DNA of 64,000 bases from Lepturacanthus savala (lineage: Eukaryota > Chordata > Actinopteri > Scombriformes > Trichiuridae): assembly GCA_030544235.1 (NCBI GenBank), contig CM060477.1:20543934-20607933 (forward strand), given 5' to 3'. Made by a program: the position numbers and the translations under genes. A model generated the notes under the pieces. That model was not told where the DNA came from, made no database searches, and saw only the letters and a list, made by a program, of their open reading frames with translations. This document shows positions 24,028-37,300 of this stretch, piece by piece; within the stretch, counting starts at the first letter, position 1; each line of letters begins with the position of its first letter.

Positions 24028-26562
24028 ACCCGCAGACAAGCCGTCGTCGCGTTCAAGGAAGATTTGCAAGAGGATTGGTGGAAAAAAAAAATGTCCCTCA
24101 AAGAACTGAATCAAAGAATTCTCTGACTATCAGAAACAATCTGTTCTCCTTTTCCTTGTGGTATTTCTGTGAGGTGGGTTCTGGGGTTTAGCCTAGCCAC
24201 GCGGCAGTCAGCCCCTTCACATGCACTGCAGTAACTGACCTGGTTACTGCCATCAGTGGATTAGGGAACCCCGTTTCCCTGGTTGGTGGATTTCTCTGCT
24301 ACATGTTACCAGTTTGATAATTGGCTTTTTACACGTATGCAGGCGACAAAGGAATGCAGCGGCGTAAGGATATGAAAGGATGGGTAAATTATTACCTGGA
24401 GCGCAGCGTTTTCATATTTAAAAACTTATTCCATCCAAAGATCCACTAACACAAAGTAGCCTTTAGAATTCTAAACCTTATTTTTTAAAAACCCAGGCTC
24501 ATTTGCAGCGAGGGGATAGGGTTTGATCCTCCTGTCTGCCCCGTCCCCTCACTGCTGCACTACACTTCAATAAACCAACTTCACAGCAAAGGAGACAAAC
24601 ACTGAGAGGGGAAGTGTGACATGGTGTTAGGATACTACTGGGAGCTGATAGGCTAGGAACGGCAGAGGAGAGGAGATGGCAGCAAGTTGTCAGGGAGGAG
24701 GAGGTTACTGATTACTAACTCTGTACTTTTACTTTGTGTTTGTATAGTTACTGATCTGGTCTTGGTAACACTATGTCAGGACTGTGTTGTTGTACAGGGA
24801 CTCTGGGAGAGCCCAAATACCTTAAAGAGACAATTAAAGACGAGCTTTTACTGATTGTTAATAAATCTCTTAACGACCTTTGCAGATGTGATCATTTGAA
24901 CTAGGAAAAAGCTCTTTAAAATGAGATGTTCAATAAAAAATCTAGAATTGAATAAAACACCATACGGGAAAAACGCTGTGAGGTCCTGATGGTAGAAATG
25001 TTTTAAAATGCGTCAGGAAGTCAATCTACATCCAGTTAAATATGAAGAGCAAGCGGACAACGTGTCTTCAGAGATGATGAAGTACTTGAACCAGCTGCCT
25101 TTTAATGCTTTAAATCCTTCTTTATGCTTGTGGTGTGTCATATATACAGGAACACATTCACCTTAGGAAGCAACAATCTTAGTAGTGTTCTGTTTCTTAA
25201 CGTTTTCTTCCTTCTTATCCAGCGTAGGACACCTTTACCCTCTACTGAGTGCTAGAGGTTCTCTTGGACTTTCTCACCGTGGACGTTTCCTTCATTCATC
25301 CAACTTTAGATTTTAAAGCCGAACATGTATTAAAGGTCTGAAAAAGTTCCGTTTCCAGAGTTTGCCCCGTTCAGAACTGTGGCCTTCTTTTCTCTAACTC
25401 TGTCCCAGGTTTTAATGGGATAATGTCCTTTAATGACGTCATAAATCAGCCTTTAGATGAACAGTGAGAACAATAATGTCCATTTTTACACTGACGGTTA
25501 TTTCTCCCATATATTTATTATTATTTCCTGACACACAATCAATCCTGTTAAAATATGGAATGCCTTACATTGCAAATAATCCCCCCAGCTGTGGAGGACA
25601 TGAAGTTATTTGTACTGTTTTATTATGTAGAGTAGGAGCCTGTTTTCCCACCACAGCTTTTTAACCTTGTTCCATTGCTGACATGTTTTTGGCATGCTGC
25701 TGTATGTTGAATATTCATATACTGTACTCCAATACAATCAATCTCAACTTCCAGTAATTGCTGTGCTCTATATTTTCTCATCTTTTCCCGTTGTGTCACA
25801 TTTCGTTCTATTGCAACAGGCTTTTTTTTTATTTTTCCGGAACATCTTCCAGTATAATGCAGTGAAATACAGAAGCCATAAATTATTGTAAAGTGGTAAT
25901 AGAGTTGAATCTTACACAGGTGTCACCAACGTACTGTTACACAGGTTTTCATTGTGTACTCCATCAACCTCAGCTACAGAAAGCTCTGAACGCGGCTGCT
26001 TTAATGGAACATCAGCTGTTCATTAACAGACAATGACTGTAAATCAACCTGTATTTTGCATAGAGTGGATAAGCAGCCCAGAAATGTGAAAAGACAATTC
26101 TAGAGGTGGGTACATGATATTGGATGAAACACTGAGGCTTACCTGCAGTTCTGTGACAGTAAATGATCATATTCACTGAAGTGAAATGTAAATGACAGCC
26201 AGTAGTTCCACTAAAGAAGAAGAAGAAACACTGGAAAAGGATTTCCAAATATTAAAAGTGGGTTAAGACTTAAATTCCATGGTGTAGTTATTATATAGGT
26301 TTAAGTATGGAATGCATATTCTTTACTATTTAGTTGGATGATAAAGAAACTATTCTGAATATGTCAAATAAAATAAGTAATAAAACTGAAGTCCTGTCCA
26401 CAGTTGTCTCATGTTATTCTAAGCTGCAGTGATGGGTTCAGGCGTCACATCATCCTCACTGTCACTTGTTGCTGGGGATAAACTAATCTCTGTTTAATGA
26501 ACTACATTCATCTACATATGTAGCATCCAGTGTTTAAACCAGAGCAGAAACAATAAACTACC

Positions 26563-27125
26563 TTCAAAAGTTGGGGTCCCTTAGAAATTTCCTTTATTTT
26601 GAAAGAAAATACACTTTATACATTGCTAATGGAGAAGGTCACAGGTTCAAGACCTCCTTGGTCCTGGGTCTGGGACCTTTCTGTGTGGAGTTTGCATGTT
26701 CTCCCCGTGTCTGTGTGGGTTTTCTCCAGGTTCTCCAGCTTCCTCCCACAGTCCAAAACATGCTGAGGTTAATTGGAGACTCTAAATTGCCCGTAGGTGT
26801 GAGTGTGTGAGTGAATGGTGTGTGTGCCCCATGATTGGCTGGAGACCATCTGGGGTGTATCCCTGCCTCTCACCTGTAATGCACTGGGATTGGCTCCAGC
26901 AGACCATGTGACCCTAATGATGAATAAGCAGGTATAGAAGATGAATGACTGACTGACTTTGCTAATGTGGTAAATTCTTCTCTAGCTACAAAGGAAGAAG
27001 CCTTGTCAATGTCTTAATTATATTTTCTATCCATTAGATTCATTTTATAACTCATTTTGGTAAAAAAAAAAGTGTGACTTTTTTCTATGGAAAACACAAT
27101 ATTGTCCAGTCGACCCCAAACTTTT
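26563..27125 (+). mobile_element. Decayed Tc1-like element interrupted by a SINE
   Basis: The left end, TTCAAAAGTTGGGGTCCCTTAG then AAATTTCCTTTATTTTGAAAG, and the right end, GCCTTGTCAATGTCTTAATTA ... GACCCCAAACTTTTTG, match the termini and 3' flank of a widespread fish Tc1 family. The transposase gene has been lost. A SINE copy (26630-26955) sits between the two ends, and a GCTAATG word occurs on both sides of it. A detached right end of the same family is at 36365-36422. Confidence 0.6.
26630..26955 (+). repeat. tRNA-headed SINE-like repeat, copy 2
   Basis: The most complete body and tail of the family in this window. It starts in the B-box-like GGTCACAGGTTCAAGACC and continues through CTCCCCGTGTCTGTGTGG, TCCTCCCACAGTCCAAAACA and GGAGACTCTAAATTGCCC. 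It ends GGTATAGAAGATGAATGACTGACTGAC. It is nested in the Tc1-like relic described above. Confidence 0.7.
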
Positions 27126-27269
27126 TGTAAATTATGGACATTTGTCTGGCTGTGGCCCAAATATCATCCAAATTCCTTGATTTATTCATAAATTATACTA
27201 AAATATCACTTTAAAACGCTAATTAATTAATGACTTAAAATACAACCAAACTGAAGCAGCTTCTTTTGG

Positions 27270-28062
27270 TACATGTATACATTATACATACATATATACA
27301 TATATATACATACATATATACATACATATATACATATATATACATATATACATATATATACATCTATACATATACACATATATATACATACATACATATA
27401 TACATATATACATATATATACATATATACATATATATACATCTATACATATACACATATATATACATCTATACATATACACATATATATACATACATACA
27501 TATATACATATATATACATACATATATACATATATACATATACACATATATATACATCTATACATATATACATATATATACATACATATATACATATATA
27601 CATATATACATATATATACATCTATACATATACACATATATATACATACATATATACATATATACATATATACATATATACATATATATACATCTATACA
27701 TATACACATATATATACATCTATACATATACACATATATATACATCTATACATATATACATATATATACATACATATATACATATATACATATATATACA
27801 TACATATATACATATATACATATATACATATATACATATATATACATCTATACATATACACATATATATACATCTATACATATACACATATATATACATA
27901 TATACATATATATACATCTATACATATACACATATATATACATATATACATATATATACATCTATACATATACACATATATATACATATATACATATATA
28001 TACATCTATACATATACACATATATATACATATATACATATATATACATATACATATATACA
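27270..28062. repeat. ~790-bp (TATACA)-type microsatellite
   Basis: An uninterrupted tract of TATACA, TACATA, CATCTATACA and CATATACACATATATA words. The interruptions (CATCTA and TACACA) recur at regular multiples, giving a higher-order pattern of roughly 36-60 bases. Long open frames through it (up to ~270 aa of I/Y/H/T on plus and C/M/Y/I/V on minus) follow from the stop-free periodicity and are not genes. The tract abuts a Tc1 terminal-repeat fragment on its right. Confidence 0.97.
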
Positions 28063-28065
28063 TTA

Positions 28066-28230
28066 AGGTCAGTAAGTATTTGATCACCCTTTGATTTTGC
28101 AAGTTCTCCCACTTAGAAATCATGGAGGGGTCTAGAATTGTCATTGTAGGTGCATTTCTACTGTGAGAGACAGAATCTAAAAAAAAAATCATCCAGAAAT
28201 CACATTTTTACATTTTTATTGTAATTTAAT
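28066..28230. mobile_element. Partial terminal repeat of the 15.9-kb Tc1 family
   Basis: GTAAGTATTTGATCACCC, then CTCCCACTTAGAAATCATGG and AGGTGCATTTCTACTGTGAG, match the outer arm of the intact element at 15883-16086 with many substitutions. There is no second arm and no coding sequence nearby, so it is an older, truncated relative. Confidence 0.75.
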
Positions 28231-29122
28231 CAGTTTAATTCCAATGAATACCTTCAAGATTTATTAGAGCCCTATATATATATTTACTGTATATATGACA
28301 GCAGAGAGTGTATTAATACTGTCCCATGTTTCAAAAACACTCAATCTTCCGTGAAGTTGTGATGTCACTACTATACAGCCACCACCAACACCCCCCACAG
28401 CCATTTAAAGAGGAGGAGGAGAGTCTTAGAAAGAAGCTGGAGAAAAGAAGTGGAAAACTATACTGAGATGATCTTTGCTGCTTCAAATCTGGTTAGGGAT
28501 GAAAAATTCACAATAAAACACAGTAAAGTGTAGAATATGGGACATTTAAATGGTAGAAAAATAATCAGTTAACTACCAACGACCCAAAAAACACAGATAT
28601 CAATGTTCATGAATCCAGTAATAGTAACAACTTAGACTTCCAGCTTTTCTGCAGTAATGGACTTAAATAAAGTGTAAAGTTGATCCAACAAGTTTCTCTG
28701 GTTAATTAACCCCCGTCTGTATATCAGCATGGATGAAGCCTGATGTCTGGGTCTTTTCTAGGACTAGAGCTCTAGAGCTCAGCAGAACCCCATGATCTAG
28801 ACCTAGTTAGTCAGGAGTTCATCCTACAGCAACAGAATCCACATCAGCATCTCACATCCCAAACCAACTTGCATCCTGACATCTGCAACAGACTCACAGT
28901 TGCTGGTGGATCTTGAACATCAGCTGATGTTCTCCAGCCATGTCGCAGTCACCACCATGAAGTCAGTGCTGCTGGAGCTGCTGGTCCCTGGTGAAGATCA
29001 CTTGGAAGAAGCCTTTCAAGTCAGCAGATCTGGTCCAGATCCTTGAGTAGCATCACAGAACAGCAGAAAGAGCAGAGAGCTTCAAGATGACCTAACAGCT
29101 GGGTCAGCTGGAGGAGGACGTA

Positions 29123-29320
29123 CACTTCATCACAGTATTCACAGCGCTTCACTTTTTACACAGTTTGTTACGTTACAGCCTTATTCCAGCCACAGCTCAA
29201 TGTTGAGCTTCATGACAAAGGCTGTGAATACTTATATACATGTGATGCATCCATTTAGGAATAAGGCTGTAACATAAAACTAAACAAGTGAAGCGCTGGG
29301 AATACTTTCCTGATGCACTG
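29123..29320. mobile_element. Short Tc1-derived MITE, copy 1
   Basis: A ~198-bp element. The left end has CAGTATTCACAGCGCTTCAC then GTTACGTTACAGCCTTATTCC. The right end has the inverted equivalents GGAATAAGGCTGTAACATAA and GTGAAGCGCTGGGAATAC, ending GATGCACTG. A TA precedes the left end. There is no coding capacity. It is a deletion derivative of the same family as 33874-34296. Confidence 0.75.
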
Positions 29321-30581
29321 AACATGTGTCAGAGTAGATGTATGCACACAGTAACTGTATTACTCTGTTTGAAAATGTAATAAAAAGAGTTGGAAAAGTC
29401 ACAAAAAGTTAATATTTTAGACAATAGTCTAAATAAAGGATAAAAATGTAGCTCCCCGCTGGATTTCTTTTGTTAATGGTTTGTTTGCATGTGTATCTGT
29501 TTGTATAATACACCAACGTTAATACATTTTGAAACCATCAATAAAATAGACACATTCAAAGTATTCTTTTTAAATATTTATTTTATTTACTTAAAGGCTA
29601 CTTTATATAATTGACTGTAGTTCTTTTGTTTTAGACCTTCATGTTATACAGTACATTTTGTCATGATGCTTTCAGTCAAATGTTCACCACGCATGCATCA
29701 TGCACTAGTCCATATTAATTATCAACAATACAACAGGTTTAAAAAAGCACAGCATATATGGAATTAATAAAACACCACAAAGAAATATGGACATGGATTA
29801 TACACAAGATAATGCTGCTGTCACTCAGTGACACGATATACTGCCAGGAATCTGCTGTTCAAAGAAATCACACTAATCCTGAAGAGACCGAACCTTCATG
29901 TTGTCTGCTTCAGAGCATCAGTGAATATAAACTGACCTTTGGTATTCAACGACGCTGCTGTCAAACTAAAAGAACATAAAGAACGAGTCGTTCAGTGAAT
30001 TGAAGGACGACTGACAACAGAAACACACTTCTGTGGTTGGTTCGAGCAGCGAGACGCTACAAACCTGTTAAACTGTGCAGACACTGCTATAGTTTCGTTG
30101 TTTGGTCAGTGGAAATCATTTACCGTCTAACCCACAGAAGACGACGTCCACCAGAAAGTGCACGTGCTGTTTCACTTTGCCCTTTCAGCTTCTTTGGCAG
30201 CAGGGTTCACTCTACCCAAAGCTACTGGAAAACAAGAAGCATTTCAACATAATTGAATAATAATCAATTAATTAATAGAATAATCATTTATACGTCCTAA
30301 AGTCACACAGAAGACTTTAACCAGTGGTTAAAGCATGACTGATCTTCCTTAGACAGACCTTTTAATTCACAGAGAGAAGAGTTTCTAACACTTGTAGAAT
30401 GTCTAGTGGTCTGTCATGCATTTCAGTGTCCAGCATGGAAAATGAGAATGCATGTGAATGAACATGTGCATACAGTGTTAAACCTTTACTGCAACACAAC
30501 TCTCAGTACGTCTGAATGGGCTTGTTTGTTCTCAAGCTGTTCTCTTTTTATTTAGGCTGATATACAAGCCTGACTAGTTGT

Positions 30582-30586
<5 letters not shown>

Positions 30587-30632
<46 letters not shown>
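30587..30632. repeat. (TA)n microsatellite
   Basis: About 23 TA units in the gopc/cep85l spacer. Confidence 0.95.
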
Positions 30633-30635
<3 letters not shown>

Positions 30636-30729
30636 GCTGCACAACAAGCTGTAAGTACAATATTAACATTATCACCTTATAAACAGTTTCACATTACACA
30701 TAACCATTTGATCCATTGTCCATCCATCC

Positions 30730-30985
30730 ATTCTTCTTCACTGGGGTCATGGGGTCATGGCCAGTCTACCATGAGACACACACACACTCATATCCAACAA
30801 TCTAGAGTCTCCAATTAACCTCATTGTGTTTTTTTGTGGGAGGAAGTCAGAGAGAACCAACGCAGACATGAGGAGAACATGCAAACTCCACACAGGAAGG
30901 TCCCAGACCTCCTGGACCATCCAACCTTCTTGCTGTGAGACAACAGCTCCACCCTCTGCACCGCCACGCCGCCCTGGAGCCATGT
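30730..30985 (-). repeat. tRNA-headed SINE-like repeat, copy 3 (minus)
   Basis: The reverse complement contains the tRNA-like head (GGTGGAGCTGTTGTCTCACAG), TTCCTGTGTGGAGTTTGC, TCCTCCCACAAAAAA and GGTTAATTGGAGACTCTAG. The tail beyond the CATGACCCC word is missing. It lies about 410-670 bases past the cep85l stop. Confidence 0.65.
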
Positions 30986-31395
30986 TCAGTCTTCAAATAT
31001 TCATATTCTGCAGCAGGTTGCAGGTCGGTTTCAGCCAGTAATAAATCCAGCTCTTCACTTGTTACTCATGGTGACTGAGTTTAGACAGTTTGTTTGTAGA
31101 GAGGTTGTAGACACATTTTTCATAAACCTGTGGTGTGTGGTAGATTTTAGGTTCTGGTGGAGTCCAAGTCTGGCCACAACTAATGTGAAGTCCAACCACC
31201 ACATGGGGACAGGCTGGTCAACACGGTGAATGAACCTGTTCATGTAGAAAACACACCGTGCTGGTAGCATTTGATGGTGAAAGCCTCTGAAACCTGTGAT
31301 GATAGTAATTGTTAGTCTTTACGTGTTGAGAAGTGATAGAGTTCTTATCCACAGTGACTTAGAGCCCTGCTCTCAGAGCTGGAGGACTGTGGGTG

Positions 31396-34300
31396 TCAGT
31401 GGGCGACGCAGCCGTTCCCCTTATAAAGGGCGTAGCGGTCAGAGATGCTTTTCCTCAGTTCATCGATGTCTCTCCTCAGCTGACTGACCTCCAGCAGCTT
31501 GAACTTCACCTCTTCTTCCACCACGTCCCTGGAGTCACTCTCCTCTGCAGAGAAACTCAACGCTGGACAAAAACAGCAAAGTACAAACAGCCATCAGCGG
31601 TTAAATCTAATACCTGGTGATATATTTAACCCACTGAAGCCTATGAGCCTTTAAATCTATTACTCTAATTCTATACTTTAAATAAAAAGTTAAATATGAC
31701 TCATACAGATTTTTGGTCTTTTCTAATGACATGATAATAAACGACAGACAAAAGGTTTTATGGAACAAAAAAAAGGTTTTCAAGTGTTTCCTGTCACATG
31801 ACGTCATCAACTTCCTGCTCTCTTCTTCTGAGAACATGAACAAACCCTCCCAGAAAGAGGTCATTTTATTTAGATTATTATGATTATCAATTCTGAAATG
31901 TATTTATATATTTAATCATTCAAGTCCTTCAAATAAACCCCCCAAAAGTATTTTGTATATGGGATGGATAGGTTTTTGTTTATGCAAACAGCGACTATAA
32001 CATCCATTAAAAATGATACTTTCTGCAAAGAAGAGAGTACAAAATGTTAAAAAATAGATGCATAACATGATTGTTAGTGACTCAAATTAAATAAATATAT
32101 GCATGAAATCTTTGATAGAAATCTGGACATAAATAGGTTAAAAATGATGAAGTTAAACAACTGTAATTAATGATAATGTTACAAGACAAAAGTGACTGTT
32201 GTACTACTTCTCTCATCAATACTCTACCTCTATATTTTTGCTGTTAACATGTAAATAAATCAATAGCGTTGTCTATGCTCACAGCCTAGCATAAATAATG
32301 TGTTTATGGAAGTGTGTGTGTGTGTGTGTGTGTGAGATCCACATACATTTCATGCCCAGCAGCAGAGACAGGTTGAGCTCCTTTCCCTGTGCTCTCTGAG
32401 CCAGGATGCTGCAGAGAGCCTGGAGGTCCAGCAGACACAGAGACATCTCCTTCAGCAGCCGGCCCACCTCTGGCATCTCCACACGGGACAGACAGTGCAC
32501 CAGCAGCCGTTCATCCACCTGCCGCTGCTTCATGCAGGGAACCAAAGGACAACAGAGTTCACTTTGCAGTAGTGCTGGCCAGTTTCATACCGGATGATTG
32601 TTTTTTTTCCCCATATAGCACAATACCAGTGTTGGGAGTAACGTGTTACCAAAGTAACTGTAACGAAGTGATTAATGCTGTAACAGTAATGTTAAAGCAT
32701 TACAGGAAAAAATAAATGGTGATATTTTTACTCTGTACAAATGTCAGTAAAGTGCATTACAATTCGTTCTTAATCAGGATTGAAGTGGTCGTTTTTTGGT
32801 TTTTCTTCATATAAATTCGCTAAAATCACGTCCGTGCAAAAAAATGTGTCACTTCCTTTTGTTTTTGCTCGTCAGACAGAAGTAGTCAAACTCACTGTGT
32901 GTGTTTATCATCCTACCGTTAATTGTGAGGTCAGTCGCTCGATTTGTTCTTTCTGCTGTTCAATCAGCTGGTGGGGAGAAAGAAAGCCACGTTACTATCT
33001 TTTCCACTAAAGCTGCCCGTGTGTACGTGTGTGTTGTTCTTGCATTTGGAAGCTCACCCTGCTGCTGTGCTCCTGCTGCTCCAACAGCTGAGTGTTCTCT
33101 GCCTCCAGTTGCTTCAGGTCCTGCATGGGCAACCTCACACCGTCGTCCAGACACTGCTGCACCTTCTGCTGCAGGCTTCAACATGGACACATGCAGACAC
33201 AGACACACATGAATTCACAAAGATTTATTCATTGATCCTGTTCATTCTGACCATTAGAAGATCCTCCACATTTACACTTACTATGTCAATGATGGGGAAA
33301 AACCCACAGTCCTCATTTTGAGTTTAAAGCTTATATGAACTTTCAGTCATCTGTGTTAGTGTAATAAAGTGGATATCTGCTACAGTTATTATAATCCCTC
33401 CATGAAATCATGTAAAGCAGTTTTTAGTCAATAAATGTTACACATGGCTGTAATAACCTGTAGAAGTAGGTGTAGAACAGTAGCAGCCAGCCAATAGGAT
33501 GCTAGGACCCTGCTGACCCCAACTCAAAAACCTTATATATTCTTTTAATGAACAAGATCATTTATAATCTGCCATAAAAATGTTGTACGTTGTCTAAAGG
33601 TACTGATTTCATCAGCATTCAGCTCTGAGACATGCTGCCACACATCTCATTAACTCTCTTTATGAGTTGTATATGTGCAGTTTGCTCCTCTCAGTCAAAG
33701 AGCTCAGAGCTTTGGCCCGTTCATTCATATCCTGAACATGGCAACGCAGCATGAGGATGTTCATGATGACCTGCGGACATCTTCAATGTTTATGAACCTG
33801 TCTTTTAAACTGGTTTTACCACACAGGGGCAACAGAATCAGGTTGTGAACACATCAATATCTACCTAAACATCCAGTTCATCCACAAAGTATTCACAGCG
33901 CTTCACTTTATCCACATTTTGTTACGTTACAGCCTTATTCCTGAATGGATTCGAAAAGGAATGGAGAAAACTGGCCAAAGACAGGTGTGGTGAGCTGGTG
34001 GCATCATATTCATAAAGACTTGAGGCTGTAATTGCTGCCAAAGGTGCATCAACAAAGTATTGAGTAAAGGCTGTGAATACTTATGTGGCTTCTTAGTTGT
34101 TGTTTTGTTTATTTTTAAGAAATAGAAAAATCTAAAAAAAAAAAAAAAAAAAAAAATTTCCCTGTTTTTTCTGTCATTATGGGATGTTGTGTGTAGAATT
34201 TTGAGTGAAAAAATGAATTGAATCCATTTAGGAATAAGGCTGTAACAATAAAATGTGGAAACAGTGAAGCCCTGGGAATACTTTCTGGATGAACTGTATC

Positions 34301-37300
34301 CAAGTTGCTTATTTTGATTAGATTCAGATGCATTTCTAATCTAATCTAAGTAAAGCTGAGAGGAATAAATATAACTATGAATTCTGTATCATTACTATGA
34401 TACTTCTCATGATACACAGTGTAAATCATTACATTCTGTATAAAAAATGCTGTTTATAACCATTTTAATGTAATGATGCCATTGCATGCATGGTCTGACT
34501 TTGCAAAGAGGTGGAGATGCTTCTGTTTAATTAGAAAATCAATGTTATGACTCCACTTCAAAAAATACAGAGATAAGATGAACACAAGAGAAATTAGAGG
34601 GAAATAAAGTTCAAGAAAGTTCCATAAGAGTCTGAGGTAAATGAAAATGATAGAGCAGGAACACCTGATCCCAGCAGGCATCAGCCAGGTATGTACCTGT
34701 GTACAGATGCAATCAGCTCCTTCTCTCTCTTGGTCTTCATAGCAATCTTGACGTCTTTTTCATTCATCAGAGCACATCCTTCATCGATGCTCTTCTGTAG
34801 GCGGGACACGCTTTTCTCAAGCTCCTTAGCTTTCTGCTGCAGCTGCTCCAGCTGAACACAAACATACACACACACACAGGGTGTTACTAGGAATGAACAG
34901 TATTTGGTTGTGACATCACTGTTGGGATATTTACAATTAATCATTAAAGCTGTAGTGTGGGAGTGTTGTCTCCATGTGCTGCTGGTGACTACATGTAGAA
35001 ACCAGCTGCTTTGTGACTGTTGTCAGCTGTAAAACGGTGGATAAACTGTTACAACTTCACACAACCCCTGTGACTCCTTTCACCTGCACAATAGGATGTT
35101 TTTGGTCTGGTAAAACTTAGAAAGTCTAGTAGGATTCAATCATTTTAGCCACAATCCAAGTTAGCAGAGGGCTAACGCTAAGTAGCTTGTAGTAAAATGT
35201 GAAACACAGAGATACCTGACGGTGTAAGGCTGAATCAACATTGTGTGGATGCTTTAAGTTCTATTTTGATTAATTATGAATAAAAGCAATAAAATAGTTA
35301 GAGTTATAATAATAAAATAGTTTAAAGTAGCTCAGAAGTTATTGGTGGAGTTGTGTTGATGAATTGTTGTCAGCTGATGTAGGAAGTCATCGACCAGCTG
35401 TAATATCAGAAGTGTCTGTTTTTATTTCAGGGATGAATTCATTGAGCTGTTAGATCCAGAGCTGCTGAATTTAGGCTGGAACAAGAGCCGGAACAGCAGC
35501 TATTTAACTGGATCCACCACCTCCATCATCATGCCACAATGAAAACAAGCAAATAATATTTAGTGAACGACTTGGGAAACCAAGAGTAAATATGTTTTAA
35601 GTTGATAATACCATAGGAGAACATTATAGAGGACATTAAGTATTAAAAATGTTCAGTGTATTACAACTACGCTTCAACGTTCTTTAAAGGTGTAGAGAAA
35701 TGATCAGCATTCTCTACTTTTCTCTTTGAATTCCCATTAATGAAAGCTTGTAGCATGCTAATGCTAACAACAACACAAAGTACTGTGATTTAAGGGCAGT
35801 TGCTTATCAAATTTGCTTTATTTGCAAATGCACACGCTTCTGAAATTAACAGCAGGGGCATTGAGTGTGCTTATATTAAAAAAGATGACGTGACGTAATA
35901 GCTTTTACCAAAAGTGTCAGAAAACTGGCATGTATGGATAGAGACATGATGTATAAAAGGATGTTGGATTAGCTGGTGGACCCCATGTGGAGTGAGTAAG
36001 CCCCCCCCCCACCAGCACTGTACAGGCCTCTATCTGTGGTTTGTGCAAATGTGTGTACCTGCTGGGCCTGGGTCTGCACCTCATCCAGTGTGGGTAGGTC
36101 TGCGAGGTATTTCTCCAGCGTCTCTATGCGTCGCTGCTTTTCCTGGTTCTGCTCGTTCTCTCTCGGACACTTCTTCTTCAGACTAGCGATGTAGCGGTCC
36201 CTTGTCTTTATCTGTGGACAAAAACACCTCAGATAACTAACACCCAGAGGTCATACTATACAACATGTACATGTGTTTATTTTGGATATAAAATACATAA
36301 ACTGAATAGTTTCAAAGACAGTGCCTATACACTACACTTCTAATTATTCTACAACCCATGGTGGGAAATAAAGGTGACTTTTCATGAAAAACACTAATTG
36401 CCCAGGTGACCCCAAACTTCTGAGATCTAGTTTTTGTTGTTGAATAATTATTTTATTCCCCATGTGTCTGTTTCTTGCTGCTGTACCTTTTCCTCCAGTT
36501 TCCTGATGTCCTCTGTGTATTTTTGTGTGACTTGCTTCAGGAACTCGTTCAGATGGAGGACTTCCAGTTCGGCCAGTGCCAGCTTCCTGCCAAGTTCTTC
36601 ATCGCAGCACAGCCTATCAGACGGCTGTTTGCAGGTCACTCCTATCGCTGACTCCTACGGACAAACACTTTGACTCAGCTTGGACCTTTACCATGAAGAG
36701 AATTAACAAATAATGGATTTACATTCTCACCCATCAGACCCCTGTGTTACCTTAGTATTCAGGGTATGTGGGTCATCAAACCAGCCTCTCTGGTTCTGCA
36801 GGACCTGCTGTGCTCGGAGCTCGTTCTCTCTGATCCGGGCTTGCAGCTGCAGGATCTGCTGCTTTTGTCTGGAAGGCAGAAGTGTTCAGTGAGTCCCACT
36901 CATTCCTGAAATAGTGATCATGCTGCAAAGCAAACTTAGACAATGATTTTTTCAATTGATGTCACCTAAATCAGACAGATCCTGGCAGAGCTGAATTTTC
37001 AGTAATGTCTGATGTAGTAAAGTTGTAGTTACAGTTATTGGGCTACATTTATGTTACTTATGCTAATAACAATCTGCCACACACCTCCAATTTAAGATCA
37101 AGTGGAATTCATCATTTATCTTAAACTTAGGGGTGATCACATAAATGCATCTAACCAAAAGTGATGTGTGGAGACGAGCTAACTTCTCCCATCATATAAA
37201 ACCACACTTTACCAGTAGCTAGCAAACTGGTATCTTAGTAGCAGCAAGGAGGCTTCTGCAACAACCTCAGCAAGAGCTGAGTTTTATGTAATAGACAAAC

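Larger units (their letters stand above)
24028..31395. other. Convergent gopc/cep85l spacer
   Basis: No recognised gene. The gopc 3' UTR probably runs to at least the AATAAA at 24569-24574, about 545 bases past the stop. A candidate cep85l polyadenylation signal on the minus strand is TTTATT at 30547-30552 (read AATAAA), which would place a SINE inside that 3' UTR. Stretches 24600-26550 and 28240-29120 are AT-rich with no feature I recognise, except a G/C-richer block at 28720-29110 that has no clean frame. 29330-30540 holds an AT-rich segment and a few short ORFs without family resemblance. Separate entries list the repeats. Confidence 0.5.

Noticed and set aside
23889..24191. 100-codon plus-strand frame (MNVCPPCSSGEDVAKQ...).
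   Set aside because: It is an out-of-frame reading of the last gopc exon; the frame that continues exon 7 gives LEKMSLNNGPESGDAG...DTDSSY and stops at 24027.
27227..28192. Long overlapping open frames on both strands (up to ~270 codons, I/Y/H/T- or M/C/I/Y/V-rich).
   Set aside because: They are translations of the TATACA-type microsatellite, which lacks stops in several frames; no start context, domain or codon bias supports a gene.
29758..30252. Two plus-strand frames of ~70 codons in the gopc/cep85l spacer.
   Set aside because: No resemblance to a known protein, no splice or promoter context; expected by chance at this length.
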